Shown: in pieces, positions 1-5,337 of the stretch
How positions within the stretch are numbered: the stretch's first letter is position 1
Layout of the letters: the number at the start of each line of letters is the position of its first letter
Source: Planctomycetota bacterium
Lineage (GTDB): Bacteria > Planctomycetota > Planctomycetia > Gemmatales > Gemmataceae
Reading direction: 5' to 3'
Assembly: GCA_016200155.1 (NCBI GenBank)
Contig: JACQFG010000002.1
Coordinates: 1-6,283, forward strand
DNA: 6,283 nucleotides
Notes under the pieces: model-generated
Told to the model about the DNA's origin: nothing
Database searches by the model: none
What the model saw: the letters and a program-made list of their open reading frames with translations, nothing else
Made by a program: the position numbers and the translations under genes

Positions 1-36
1 CGCTCGCATGGCGCCATGCGAGCGCTAAACGCAAAC
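1..36. repeat. Palindromic intergenic repeat, copy 1 (truncated by window edge), 3' of gspK
   Basis: Bases 1-24 are a perfect 24-bp palindrome with its axis between 12 and 13 and the core GGCGCC. The right arm continues as CTAAACGCAAAC to about base 36. The matching left-arm extension would lie before base 1, outside the window. The element shares the core TGGCGCC and the flank CGCTAAAC with the copies at 4000-4043 and 5288-5335. It ends 4 bases from the gspK stop codon, so in the transcript it would form a hairpin straight after gspK. No T-run is visible, so a classical intrinsic terminator is not supported by what can be seen. Confidence 0.8.
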
Positions 37-40
37 GGCG

Positions 41-1525
41 TTACGGTGCGTTCTCCGGCAGTCCCTTGCCCAGCTCGGACAGGTCGCGCCAGGCGAGGAT
101 GCGCGGGCGGCCGTTGTTGGTGTCGATCACGGCCTCGATGCGGATCACCGGGCCCTTGCCTTCGAAGTAGCCGATCGACTGGGCGCGATACACTTGCGAG
201 CGCGTGGTCATGTAATTCACGGGGACTGTACTCTGATTGGTTTGCAGCGTCTTCAGCGGGACTTGAGCATCGGTCAATAGCCAGGCGAGCGTGCTCATGT
301 TGGTCGCCGCCTTGCGTCCGTCGATGATCTTCTGAACGTCGGTGTCGGCGAGACCGGGAATCGTCATCAGCACCTCGCGCGGGGCCGTGTTGACGTTGAT
401 GCGGGCGGGCCATTCGGGCTCCTCCTTGATGGACCCGATCGCGAACAGGGCATTCAGGAGTTCCGCGTTCGGTTGCCCCGATTCGTCGCTCAATGGGCTT
501 TTGTAAAGCGTGCTGATGACCTTGCCCGGAATCTTGGGATCGACGCTTTTGATGGTGACCTGCATATCGACCAGATCAAAGATCGAATTGATGCTGTAAG
601 AACCCAGCTTGGTGTACTTGAGCTGGTAATTGGAGATCGTTCCCTTCACGGGCGCCGTGTTGGAACTGCTGCCGCCGCCAAACAAGGCGGCCAGACCGCC
701 CAGAGTGCTCTGCGATTTACCCTGGCTGGTCGACCCGCCGTTCTGGCGATACATGACGATGAACTTCGCCAGATCGTCGGTCATGCCTTCCTGGGCATTG
801 AGCGTGTTGTACAGCTCCTCCATGTTGGCGTTGTTGAGGAACGCCGGCGCCTTGCCGGCCATGGTGACGTTTTGCTCGCGGCTATGGACGGTGAGGTAGT
901 TGCACCAGCCGCGCGGGACGGCGTTGTTTTCGCTGAGATCGACGACGCCGTTGCGATTGAGGTCGGAGCCGTAGAGGAGCTGGCGGGTGACCCCGCGGAC
1001 CAGGAGCAGCTCGTCGACGCTGTCGATGGGGCCGCCGCGCACGCGGTAGGGCTTGTCGCCCGTCATGTAGGCGTCGTTGTTGGCGCCGTTGCTTTGCTGG
1101 CCGGCCGCGCCGCCCAGCCAGGCGACGATGTTGGCGGCGACGTCGGGAGTCATGTTGGGCAGCTTGACGAGCATTTCCATCAGCGCCTGCCCGGTCGGGT
1201 CGACCTTCATCATGGCGTTGAGGTTGATCTTGCCTCCCTCATCGCTGACGCCGTAGTAGGGACCGGCGCCGGCGTTGGAGTCGTCCGGATCGGGAGGCGC
1301 GATGATGGTGAAGTAGCCCGATTCGGCGAAGGCCCGCGCCTGCACGTTGCGATGCGAATACTCCGACGCCTTGAACTCGGACGTCATCATGTCGCTGTAG
1401 TGATAGGCGGCCAGGGAGAGGGCCGCGATGACGACGAGCACGGCGATGAGGACGACGCCGCGCCGCTTCTTGCCGCGCTTGGCGTCGGGGGTGGGAGCCG
1501 TGATCTGCGTATTTTCGTTGGCCAT
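41..1525 (-). CDS. gspK: Type II secretion minor pseudopilin GspK
   Basis: GspK is the large minor pseudopilin that caps the pseudopilus tip with GspI and GspJ; it is inserted in the inner membrane and processed by prepilin peptidase. The 494-residue product has a basic stretch (RGKKRRG) and a probable cleavage site G23/V24, followed by a hydrophobic helix to about residue 40. Position +5 is not Glu, as is usual for GspK. The GspK domain follows: GKINLN (98-103), a helix-hairpin-helix-like stretch (121-136), a second region (372-404) with RINVNTAPREVL, and IPGL. Residues 188-199 form an EF-hand-type loop, and 262-292 is a Gly/Ser-rich insert. An upstream ATG at 1597 would overlap gspJ by 65 bases and add a Pro/Ser-rich leader. 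I prefer the ATG at 1525, 7 bases after the gspJ stop, because it gives the usual short pre-sequence. Shine-Dalgarno is weak, so coupling to gspJ is likely. Confidence 0.93.
   Translation of the reverse strand: MANENTQITAPTPDAKRGKKRRGVVLIAVLVVIAALSLAAYHYSDMMTSEFKASEYSHRNVQARAFAESGYFTIIAPPDPDDSNAGAGPYYGVSDEGGKINLNAMMKVDPTGQALMEMLVKLPNMTPDVAANIVAWLGGAAGQQSNGANNDAYMTGDKPYRVRGGPIDSVDELLLVRGVTRQLLYGSDLNRNGVVDLSENNAVPRGWCNYLTVHSREQNVTMAGKAPAFLNNANMEELYNTLNAQEGMTDDLAKFIVMYRQNGGSTSQGKSQSTLGGLAALFGGGSSSNTAPVKGTISNYQLKYTKLGSYSINSIFDLVDMQVTIKSVDPKIPGKVISTLYKSPLSDESGQPNAELLNALFAIGSIKEEPEWPARINVNTAPREVLMTIPGLADTDVQKIIDGRKAATNMSTLAWLLTDAQVPLKTLQTNQSTVPVNYMTTRSQVYRAQSIGYFEGKGPVIRIEAVIDTNNGRPRILAWRDLSELGKGLPENAP
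929..964 (-). other. EF-hand-like calcium-binding loop in GspK
   Basis: GspK residues 188-199 read DLNRNGVVDLSE. The ligand positions 1, 3, 5, 9 and 12 are D188, N190, N192, D196 and E199, with Gly at position 6, which is the canonical 12-residue EF-hand pattern. The GspK structure from the enterotoxigenic E. coli tip complex is known to bind calcium, so metal binding here is plausible. Whether this loop matches one of the known sites is inference. Confidence 0.6.
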
Positions 1526-1532
1526 GGCGCAC

Positions 1533-2387
1533 TCACGGGGTTGCTGTTTGGGGGGCGGGGAACTGGTTGCCGGTCGGGATGGCGACAATGTGGACATAGG
1601 TCGGCGGCGTGACGCCGTCGGGCTCGGGGCCGCCCTTCTTGTTCAGGCGAAAGGTCAGTGTGATGCGGATGGCGCCAGGCGGGCCGAGCGGGGGCGCGCC
1701 GGTCTCTTGGGAGTCGAAGCCCTCCCAGTCTCCTCGCCAGCCGGTGCCGTCGAAATACTCGAACTTAATGCTCCTCACCTCGGGAGCGATGATGTATTTC
1801 TTCTGATCGGGAAGCTGAGTCGGGTCCACATCGACGTCCGGGCTGGTTGCCTGGGCGACTTCCATGCGTGCGAGGCCCAGCGTGTTCGCGCCATCCTCGA
1901 CGACCCAGTAGCAGATCCGGCGCAGGTCGCTGCTCACCGGCTCATCGGCCACATCGCCGGGCGTGCTGGGTTTGCGGACGCGATAGCTCAACAGCATCAC
2001 GTACTTGCTTTCGCCTTTGACGCCGAGGTTGAACTGGACCATCGCGGGCTGTGCGGTCATCGGCGTGGGTGTCGCGGGCGTCGCGGGCGTCGTGCTGGAC
2101 TGCGCCGTCGCGGGCTGGGAGGCGGCCGCGGCATCGGTGACGGCGGAGTAATCGACGACGCGCGGATCGTCGGCGCAAAGCTGGCTCGTGATGTCGCTCG
2201 ACATGCGGGCCATGAGGTTGCGGGCCAAGGCGCCCTCCGCAACCGCGTCGCGCCCCACGTCGGCGTAGGTGAGGTAGATGTTGAAGGAAACGTACACCGC
2301 CAGCAGCACGATCATGGCCAGGGCAAGCGCCAGCACCATTTCGAGCAGCGAGAACGCCGAACGTTTATTGGACCGCGTGTGCCGCAT
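1533..2387 (-). CDS. gspJ: Type II secretion minor pseudopilin GspJ
   Basis: GspJ is a minor pseudopilin of the tip complex with GspI and GspK, anchored in the inner membrane with a periplasmic globular domain. The 284-residue product starts with a short basic leader and the prepilin site A11/F12 (SAFSLLEM), with Glu16 at +5, then a hydrophobic helix to about residue 33. Family-typical sequence lies near the C-terminus: residues 202-217 (APEVRSIKFEYFDGTGW) and a strand at 239-247 (AIRITLTFR). Residues 86-114 are a Pro/Ala/Thr/Ser-rich insert. The -1 residue is Ala rather than the usual Gly. The ATG follows the gspI stop after 3 bases and has a purine-rich Shine-Dalgarno inside the gspI 3' end. 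At 284 residues it is longer than many proteobacterial GspJ, partly because of the insert. Confidence 0.92.
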   Translation of the reverse strand: MRHTRSNKRSAFSLLEMVLALALAMIVLLAVYVSFNIYLTYADVGRDAVAEGALARNLMARMSSDITSQLCADDPRVVDYSAVTDAAAASQPATAQSSTTPATPATPTPMTAQPAMVQFNLGVKGESKYVMLLSYRVRKPSTPGDVADEPVSSDLRRICYWVVEDGANTLGLARMEVAQATSPDVDVDPTQLPDQKKYIIAPEVRSIKFEYFDGTGWRGDWEGFDSQETGAPPLGPPGAIRITLTFRLNKKGGPEPDGVTPPTYVHIVAIPTGNQFPAPQTATP

Positions 2388-2390
2388 GGC

Positions 2391-3002
2391 TCAGCCCCCC
2401 TTCTTTGCCGGCGCGGCGGGGACAACCGGCATCGGCACGGCGGGCGTCACCGTCTTGGCCGGCGCAGCAGGTATGGTCGCGGCAGGCGCTGCCGGCGTAG
2501 TTGCAGCCGGCGTCGCCGGTGTGGCGGGATCGGTGCTTGACGAACCCGCGGGAGCAGCGCTGGCCGCCGACAGCACCGGCGGATCGAACGTCGTGCCGCG
2601 GTTCTTGGGATTCAACGCCAGCTGGCACAGATAAGATTCCACCACGCGGCCGCCCGACAGCTTGCCCTGCACCCAAACCTTGACGGTCCAGAGCATCTGC
2701 TGTTCGTCCCTCGGCTCGGCCTCCATGCGCCATTGCAGGTCGCTGTCTTGCTCGTTGTCGGTGAAATTCTGGAAGGTGGGCGCCCCGTTGATAGGCACCT
2801 CCGGAGAGCCGATCATCCATTCGGCCAGTTTTGCCTGGCAGCGCATGCTGGTGCGCGTTTGCATGCGGACTTCGGTGGCCCGGTCGGTGCCGATCTGGAC
2901 GAGGACCAGGATCGCCACCACCGAGGGCAGGAAGATCAACAGCGCGATGATCACTTCGAGCAGCGTCAAACCGCGCCGGACATTCGATGATCGCAAGATC
3001 AT
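2391..3002 (-). CDS. gspI: Type II secretion minor pseudopilin GspI
   Basis: GspI is a minor pseudopilin that nucleates the pseudopilus tip with GspJ and GspK. The 203-residue product has a clear class III signal: RRG10/LTLLEV with Glu15 at +5, then a hydrophobic helix to about residue 36. A compact periplasmic domain follows to about residue 140, with WRMEAEP and WTVKVWV strands. The last ~60 residues (144-203) are almost only Ala, Pro, Thr, Ser and Val, ending in KKGG. Most GspI are about 120-130 residues, so this tail accounts for the excess. The ATG overlaps the gspH terminal TGA as ATGA, and gspJ starts 3 bases after its own stop. I assign GspI rather than GspH from position and the RRGLTLLEV motif. 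Confidence 0.9.
   Translation of the reverse strand: MILRSSNVRRGLTLLEVIIALLIFLPSVVAILVLVQIGTDRATEVRMQTRTSMRCQAKLAEWMIGSPEVPINGAPTFQNFTDNEQDSDLQWRMEAEPRDEQQMLWTVKVWVQGKLSGGRVVESYLCQLALNPKNRGTTFDPPVLSAASAAPAGSSSTDPATPATPAATTPAAPAATIPAAPAKTVTPAVPMPVVPAAPAKKGG
2395..2402 (-). promoter_or_regulatory. Ribosome binding site of gspJ inside the gspI 3' end
   Basis: The minus strand reads AAGGGGGG, ending 7 bases before the gspJ ATG. It lies within the last codons of gspI (the Lys-Lys-Gly-Gly tail), so the gspI C-terminal codons double as the gspJ start signal. This supports the ATG at 2387 and translational coupling. Confidence 0.55.
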
Positions 3003-3326
3003 GGCGAACTCGCTTTCACTTGCTGGAATTCCTCGACGGTGACCGACCCGGTCAGGCCGCGCAACGAGACGCGCATCGGGCCGACGCCCGGTTTGCCGAC
3101 AAAGATCTCGGTGTCATCGCGAGCCTCGCCGGTGGGTTCGAAGATGGCGATGATCTCCCAGTTGGAGCCGGCGGCGCAGCGCGTCCGCCCCCGCGGTGAT
3201 GCGCGTGTCGGTCATCATGGTGCGCACCACCGGCACGGAGATCGCCGCGATGATGACGATGAGCGTCATCACGACGATGATCTCCACCAGCGTATACCCC
3301 GCACGGGTCGAGCGTCGCGTTCGCAT
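2999..3326 (-). pseudogene. gspH: Type II secretion minor pseudopilin GspH, internally shortened and frameshifted
   Basis: The start at 3326 gives an intact prepilin N-terminus: RAG10/YTLVEIIVVM with Glu15 at +5 and a hydrophobic helix to about residue 34, then ITAGADALRR. This frame runs into a stop at 3114 after 70 residues. From about 3163 the +1 frame reads NWEIIAIFEPTGEARDD, then GKPGVGPMRVSLRGLTGSV, which looks like the end of a GspH-type domain. It stops with the TGA at 2999-3001, overlapping the gspI ATG. Joined, the product would be only about 108 residues, whereas GspH proteins are usually around 150-190. A single deletion that is not a multiple of three, between about 3164 and 3179, would explain both defects. 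A one-base error plus a naturally short protein is the alternative. No slippery heptamer for programmed frameshifting is visible. GspH normally sits just below the tip complex in the pseudopilus. Confidence 0.8.
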
Positions 3327-3343
3327 GATCGATGGGCCCTCGC

Positions 3344-3430
3344 CGTAGGTCAGGCTTTCCAGCCTGACGGAAGCATCCCAGATTCAATGAGTCTGCGAAA
3401 GTGCTGTCAGGCTGGAAAGCCTGACCTACG
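3344..3430. repeat. REPIN-like element: two inverted GTAG-headed REP units
   Basis: Two perfect 25-base arms in inverted orientation (3344-3368 and 3406-3430) flank a 37-base spacer. Each arm is itself a REP-type unit: a head GTAG, then an 8-bp stem GTCAGGCT/AGCCTGAC around the loop TTCC. Inside the spacer, AGCA (3372-3375) can pair with TGCT (3402-3405). A 5' GTAG or GGAG tetranucleotide before a palindrome is the hallmark of REP sequences mobilised by REP-associated tyrosine transposases, and two inverted REPs form a REPIN. No transposase is in this window. The element fills most of the gspG-gspH gap and ends 17 bases before the gspH start. Confidence 0.78.
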
Positions 3431-3457
3431 ATTTCGCACCAAAGCCGCCCTCGCCGA

Positions 3458-3895
3458 TCAGCGGACCTTCGGCCAGTTGCTGATGATGTCGGTTTGGTCC
3501 TTGGGATTGATCGTGCTGATGTCCGGGACTGTACCGTTGTTCTTTTGGCCGGTCGGATCGTACGTGTAGGGGCGCGGGTTATTTTTCGTGCTCCAGGGAT
3601 CATAGATGGCATCCGAGTTTTGCAGGTAAGGTCCATTGCCGTTGCCATCCTTCTGCAGGAGGTCTTCCAACTTTGCCGGGAAGTTGCCGCCGTTTTTCGC
3701 GGCATAGGCCTGGCAGGCGGCCTGCAGTCCCTTGATCTGGGCATAGGCGGCGTCCTTCTGGCCGCCGGTGAGCATGGGCATCAGCGCGAACACGCCGACG
3801 CCGGCGAGAGCAACGATGATGGCGACGACGATGAGCATTTCCATCAGCGTGAACGCGGACCGTTGCCGGCGCTGCAGTCTTTGACGAAGCAACAT
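3458..3895 (-). CDS. gspG: Type II secretion major pseudopilin GspG
   Basis: GspG is the main building block of the periplasmic pseudopilus. The 145-residue product has a basic leader and a prepilin site A14/F15 (SAFTLMEM), with Glu19 at +5, then a hydrophobic helix to about residue 40. The globular part has the family layout: helix AAYAQIKGLQAACQAYAAKNG (49-69), NFPAKLEDLL (71-80), GPYL (88-91), DPW (99-101), PYTY (109-112) and a C-terminal loop with Asp residues ending in ISNW. That loop is where family members bind calcium. Length is normal for GspG. The -1 residue is Ala instead of the usual Gly. The ATG at 3895 is preceded by AAGGAGG at 8 bases, the best ribosome site in the window, as expected for the most abundant subunit. 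The gene sits in wide gaps on both sides, unlike gspH-K. Confidence 0.95.
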   Translation of the reverse strand: MLLRQRLQRRQRSAFTLMEMLIVVAIIVALAGVGVFALMPMLTGGQKDAAYAQIKGLQAACQAYAAKNGGNFPAKLEDLLQKDGNGNGPYLQNSDAIYDPWSTKNNPRPYTYDPTGQKNNGTVPDISTINPKDQTDIISNWPKVR

Positions 3896-3903
3896 GACAG
3901 GAC

Positions 3904-3910
3904 CCTCCTT
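3904..3910 (-). promoter_or_regulatory. Strong Shine-Dalgarno of gspG
   Basis: The minus strand reads AAGGAGG, a near-perfect anti-16S match, 8 bases before the gspG ATG. It fixes the start at 3895 and is clearly stronger than the sites before gspF, gspH, gspI or gspK. Confidence 0.75.
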
Positions 3911-3921
3911 ATTTGCGAGCG

Positions 3922-3966
3922 GATTTTACCATTAGATAATATATCATTCCCTGCCATTAAGGAACG
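3922..3966 (-). promoter_or_regulatory. Possible gspG promoter in an AT-rich patch
   Basis: This is the only markedly AT-rich stretch in the window. On the minus strand it contains TATTAT (3936-3941), one mismatch from the sigma70 -10 consensus, overlapping TATATT (3938-3943). No good -35 is found at 16-18 bases, so the call is weak. An internal promoter just before the major pseudopilin gene would raise gspG expression relative to gspE and gspF. Confidence 0.3.
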
Positions 3967-3999
3967 ATGAATGTTTGTCCCCTTGCGCGGCCATCCGGT

Positions 4000-4043
4000 C
4001 TTCGTTTAGCGCCCGCGTGGCGCCGCGCGGGCGCTAAACGAAG
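4000..4043. repeat. Palindromic intergenic repeat, copy 2, between gspF and gspG
   Basis: This is a 44-bp palindrome with 22-base arms (4000-4021 and 4022-4043) and a single mismatch, 4018 T against 4025 G. The half site is CTTCGTTTAGCGCCCGCG followed by TGGC. It shares TTTAGCG, the core GGCGCC and CGCTAAA with the copies at 1-36 and 5288-5335, but the variable arm positions are CC/GG here. It begins 12 bases after the gspF stop. No T-run follows it in the transcript direction, so an intrinsic terminator is unlikely; an RNA hairpin affecting mRNA stability, or a protein-binding or mobile palindrome, is possible. Confidence 0.85.
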
Positions 4044-4055
4044 AGGGGAAACTGG

Positions 4056-5267
4056 TCAATTCTTCACCACCCGGCTCATCTTGAACACCGGCAACAAGAG
4101 CCCCAGCACCACCAGCAGGATCACCACCGCCATCACCAGCAGCATCATCGGCTCCAGCAGGCGGATCATCAGCTCGAGCTGCCGGCCCGTGCGCCGATCC
4201 AGCGCGTCGGCCGTGTCGAGGAGCACCTTCTCCAGCTGGTTGCTCTCCTCGCCGACGGAAATCATCTCGACGATGTCGCGCGGCAAATACTTGCACGTCG
4301 CCAGCGGGATCGCCAGCTTGTTGCCCGCGGTCACGTGCTCCGCGGCATCGGCGATCGCCGCGCTCAAGACGCGGTTGCCGGTCGAGTCCTTGGCGATCTT
4401 CAGCGATTGCAGGATCGGGATGCCGTTGCGCAGCAGCGTGCCGAGGATGCGCGTGAAACGCGACAGCGCGAAGTTCAGGTAGACCGTCCCCGCCACCGGC
4501 AGCCGCAAGCGCATGGTATCGATCCACAACCGCGCCTTCTCGGACGAGGTCACCTGCCAGTAGGCGGCGATCGCCACCGGCGCGATCAGGGCCGCGATCC
4601 ACCAGTAGTAGATGATGAACCGGCTCGTGCCGATCAGCATCTGCGTCAGCAGCGGCAGCTCGCCCGCCTCGTCGAGCTTCTTGAAGATCGGCTCGAACAT
4701 CGGCACGAAGAAGACGACCAGCACCATCAGCACGACGAACGCCGTCACCGCCAGGAACGCGGGATACGCCAGGGCGCCGATCACCTTGGCCTTCAGGTCT
4801 TCCTGATGCTCGGTGAAATGGGCGATGCGTTCGAGCACGTCTTCGAGGAAGCCGCCCTCCTGCCCGGCCCGCACCATGCTGATCGACAGCTCGTTGAAGG
4901 CGCGCGGGAACTCCGCGAGCGCGTCGGCCAGCGTCGTGCCGTCGGCGACCTTCGCATGCACCTCGCGCAAAATATCCGCAAGGGCGGCATTGGTGCTCTG
5001 GCGCTCCAGAATCTCGATGCAGCGCAAGAGCGGCACCCCCGCGCGCAGCAGGTCGGCAAGCTGCGAGAAGAAGGTCGCCATGACGCGCGAGCCGACGCGC
5101 CGGCCGCCGCGCCGCACATTGCCGACGCTGCGCGCTTCCTCGATCTTGAGCGCGAACAGCCCCTTGGCATCGAGCATCGTGACGACCTCGCGCTCGCTGT
5201 TGGCGCTCAGGGTGCCATTGGTGCGCTGCCCGGTGCCGGCCATGGCTTCGTAGGTAAATTCAGGCAT
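4056..5267 (-). CDS. gspF: Type II secretion inner-membrane platform protein GspF
   Basis: GspF is the polytopic inner-membrane protein that couples the GspE ATPase to pseudopilus assembly. The 403-residue product has the normal family length and two T2SSF repeats. The N-terminal segment MPEFTYEAMAGTG is typical, and the first cytoplasmic domain starts near residue 66 (FFSQLADLLRAGVPLLRCIEIL). Membrane segments lie at about 166-191, 217-237 and 373-394. The second domain starts near 266 (ALSRFTRILGTLLRNGIPIL) and includes VGEESNQLEKVL (338-349). The start at 5267 follows only a weak GGGA-type ribosome site. The gene is separated from gspE by a 70-base gap holding a 48-bp palindrome, and from gspG by 160 bases. 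Confidence 0.96.
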   Translation of the reverse strand: MPEFTYEAMAGTGQRTNGTLSANSEREVVTMLDAKGLFALKIEEARSVGNVRRGGRRVGSRVMATFFSQLADLLRAGVPLLRCIEILERQSTNAALADILREVHAKVADGTTLADALAEFPRAFNELSISMVRAGQEGGFLEDVLERIAHFTEHQEDLKAKVIGALAYPAFLAVTAFVVLMVLVVFFVPMFEPIFKKLDEAGELPLLTQMLIGTSRFIIYYWWIAALIAPVAIAAYWQVTSSEKARLWIDTMRLRLPVAGTVYLNFALSRFTRILGTLLRNGIPILQSLKIAKDSTGNRVLSAAIADAAEHVTAGNKLAIPLATCKYLPRDIVEMISVGEESNQLEKVLLDTADALDRRTGRQLELMIRLLEPMMLLVMAVVILLVVLGLLLPVFKMSRVVKN

Positions 5268-5287
5268 CGATGGTGCATCCCATGTCC

Positions 5288-5335
5288 GTTTACGTTTAGC
5301 GTTCGCATGGCGCCATGCGAACGCTAAACGTAAAC
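5288..5335. repeat. Perfect 48-bp palindrome, copy 3, between gspE and gspF
   Basis: Arms 5288-5311 and 5312-5335 are exact reverse complements with no spacer; the axis lies inside GGCGCC. The half site is GTTTACGTTTAGCGTTCG followed by CATGGC. It starts 2 bases after the gspE stop codon in transcript direction and ends about 20 bases before the gspF start. The variable arm positions are TT/AA, against CT/AG in copy 1 and CC/GG in copy 2, so base pairing is kept while the sequence changes. No T-run follows, so it does not look like a standard terminator. Confidence 0.92.
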
Positions 5336-5337
5336 AA

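Noticed and set aside
1526..1597. Upstream ATG extending gspK by 24 codons
   Set aside because: It would overlap gspJ by 65 bases and add a Pro/Ser-rich leader to a prepilin signal; the ATG at 1525 fits gene spacing better.
473..1612. 379-codon plus-strand open frame opposite gspK
   Set aside because: Composition is Val/Gly/Arg/His/Asp-rich as expected from the complement of a GC-rich gene; no recognisable domain, and gspK on the other strand is certain.
1428..2540. 370-codon plus-strand open frame opposite gspJ and part of gspI
   Set aside because: Arg/Gly/His-rich low-complexity translation; antisense shadow of well-supported genes.
3114..3179. Programmed ribosomal frameshift in gspH
   Set aside because: No slippery heptamer or clear stimulatory structure is seen at the frame change, and the joined protein would still be too short.
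3317..3327. Partial match (GCGTTCGCATG) to the palindrome arm at the gspH start
   Set aside because: Only 11 bases, no opposing arm, and it encodes the gspH N-terminus; likely chance.
3052..3744. 230-codon minus-strand frame spanning the gspG 3' half, the REPIN and gspH
   Set aside because: It runs out of frame with gspG and with both gspH segments, and translates the repeat; no family features.
4335..5327. 330-codon plus-strand open frame opposite gspF
   Set aside because: Arg/Gln/His/Asp-rich shadow frame with no domain; gspF is unambiguous on the minus strand.
5288..5335. Rho-independent terminator after gspE
   Set aside because: No T-run follows the stem in the transcript direction, and gspF lies only about 20 bases further in the same operon.
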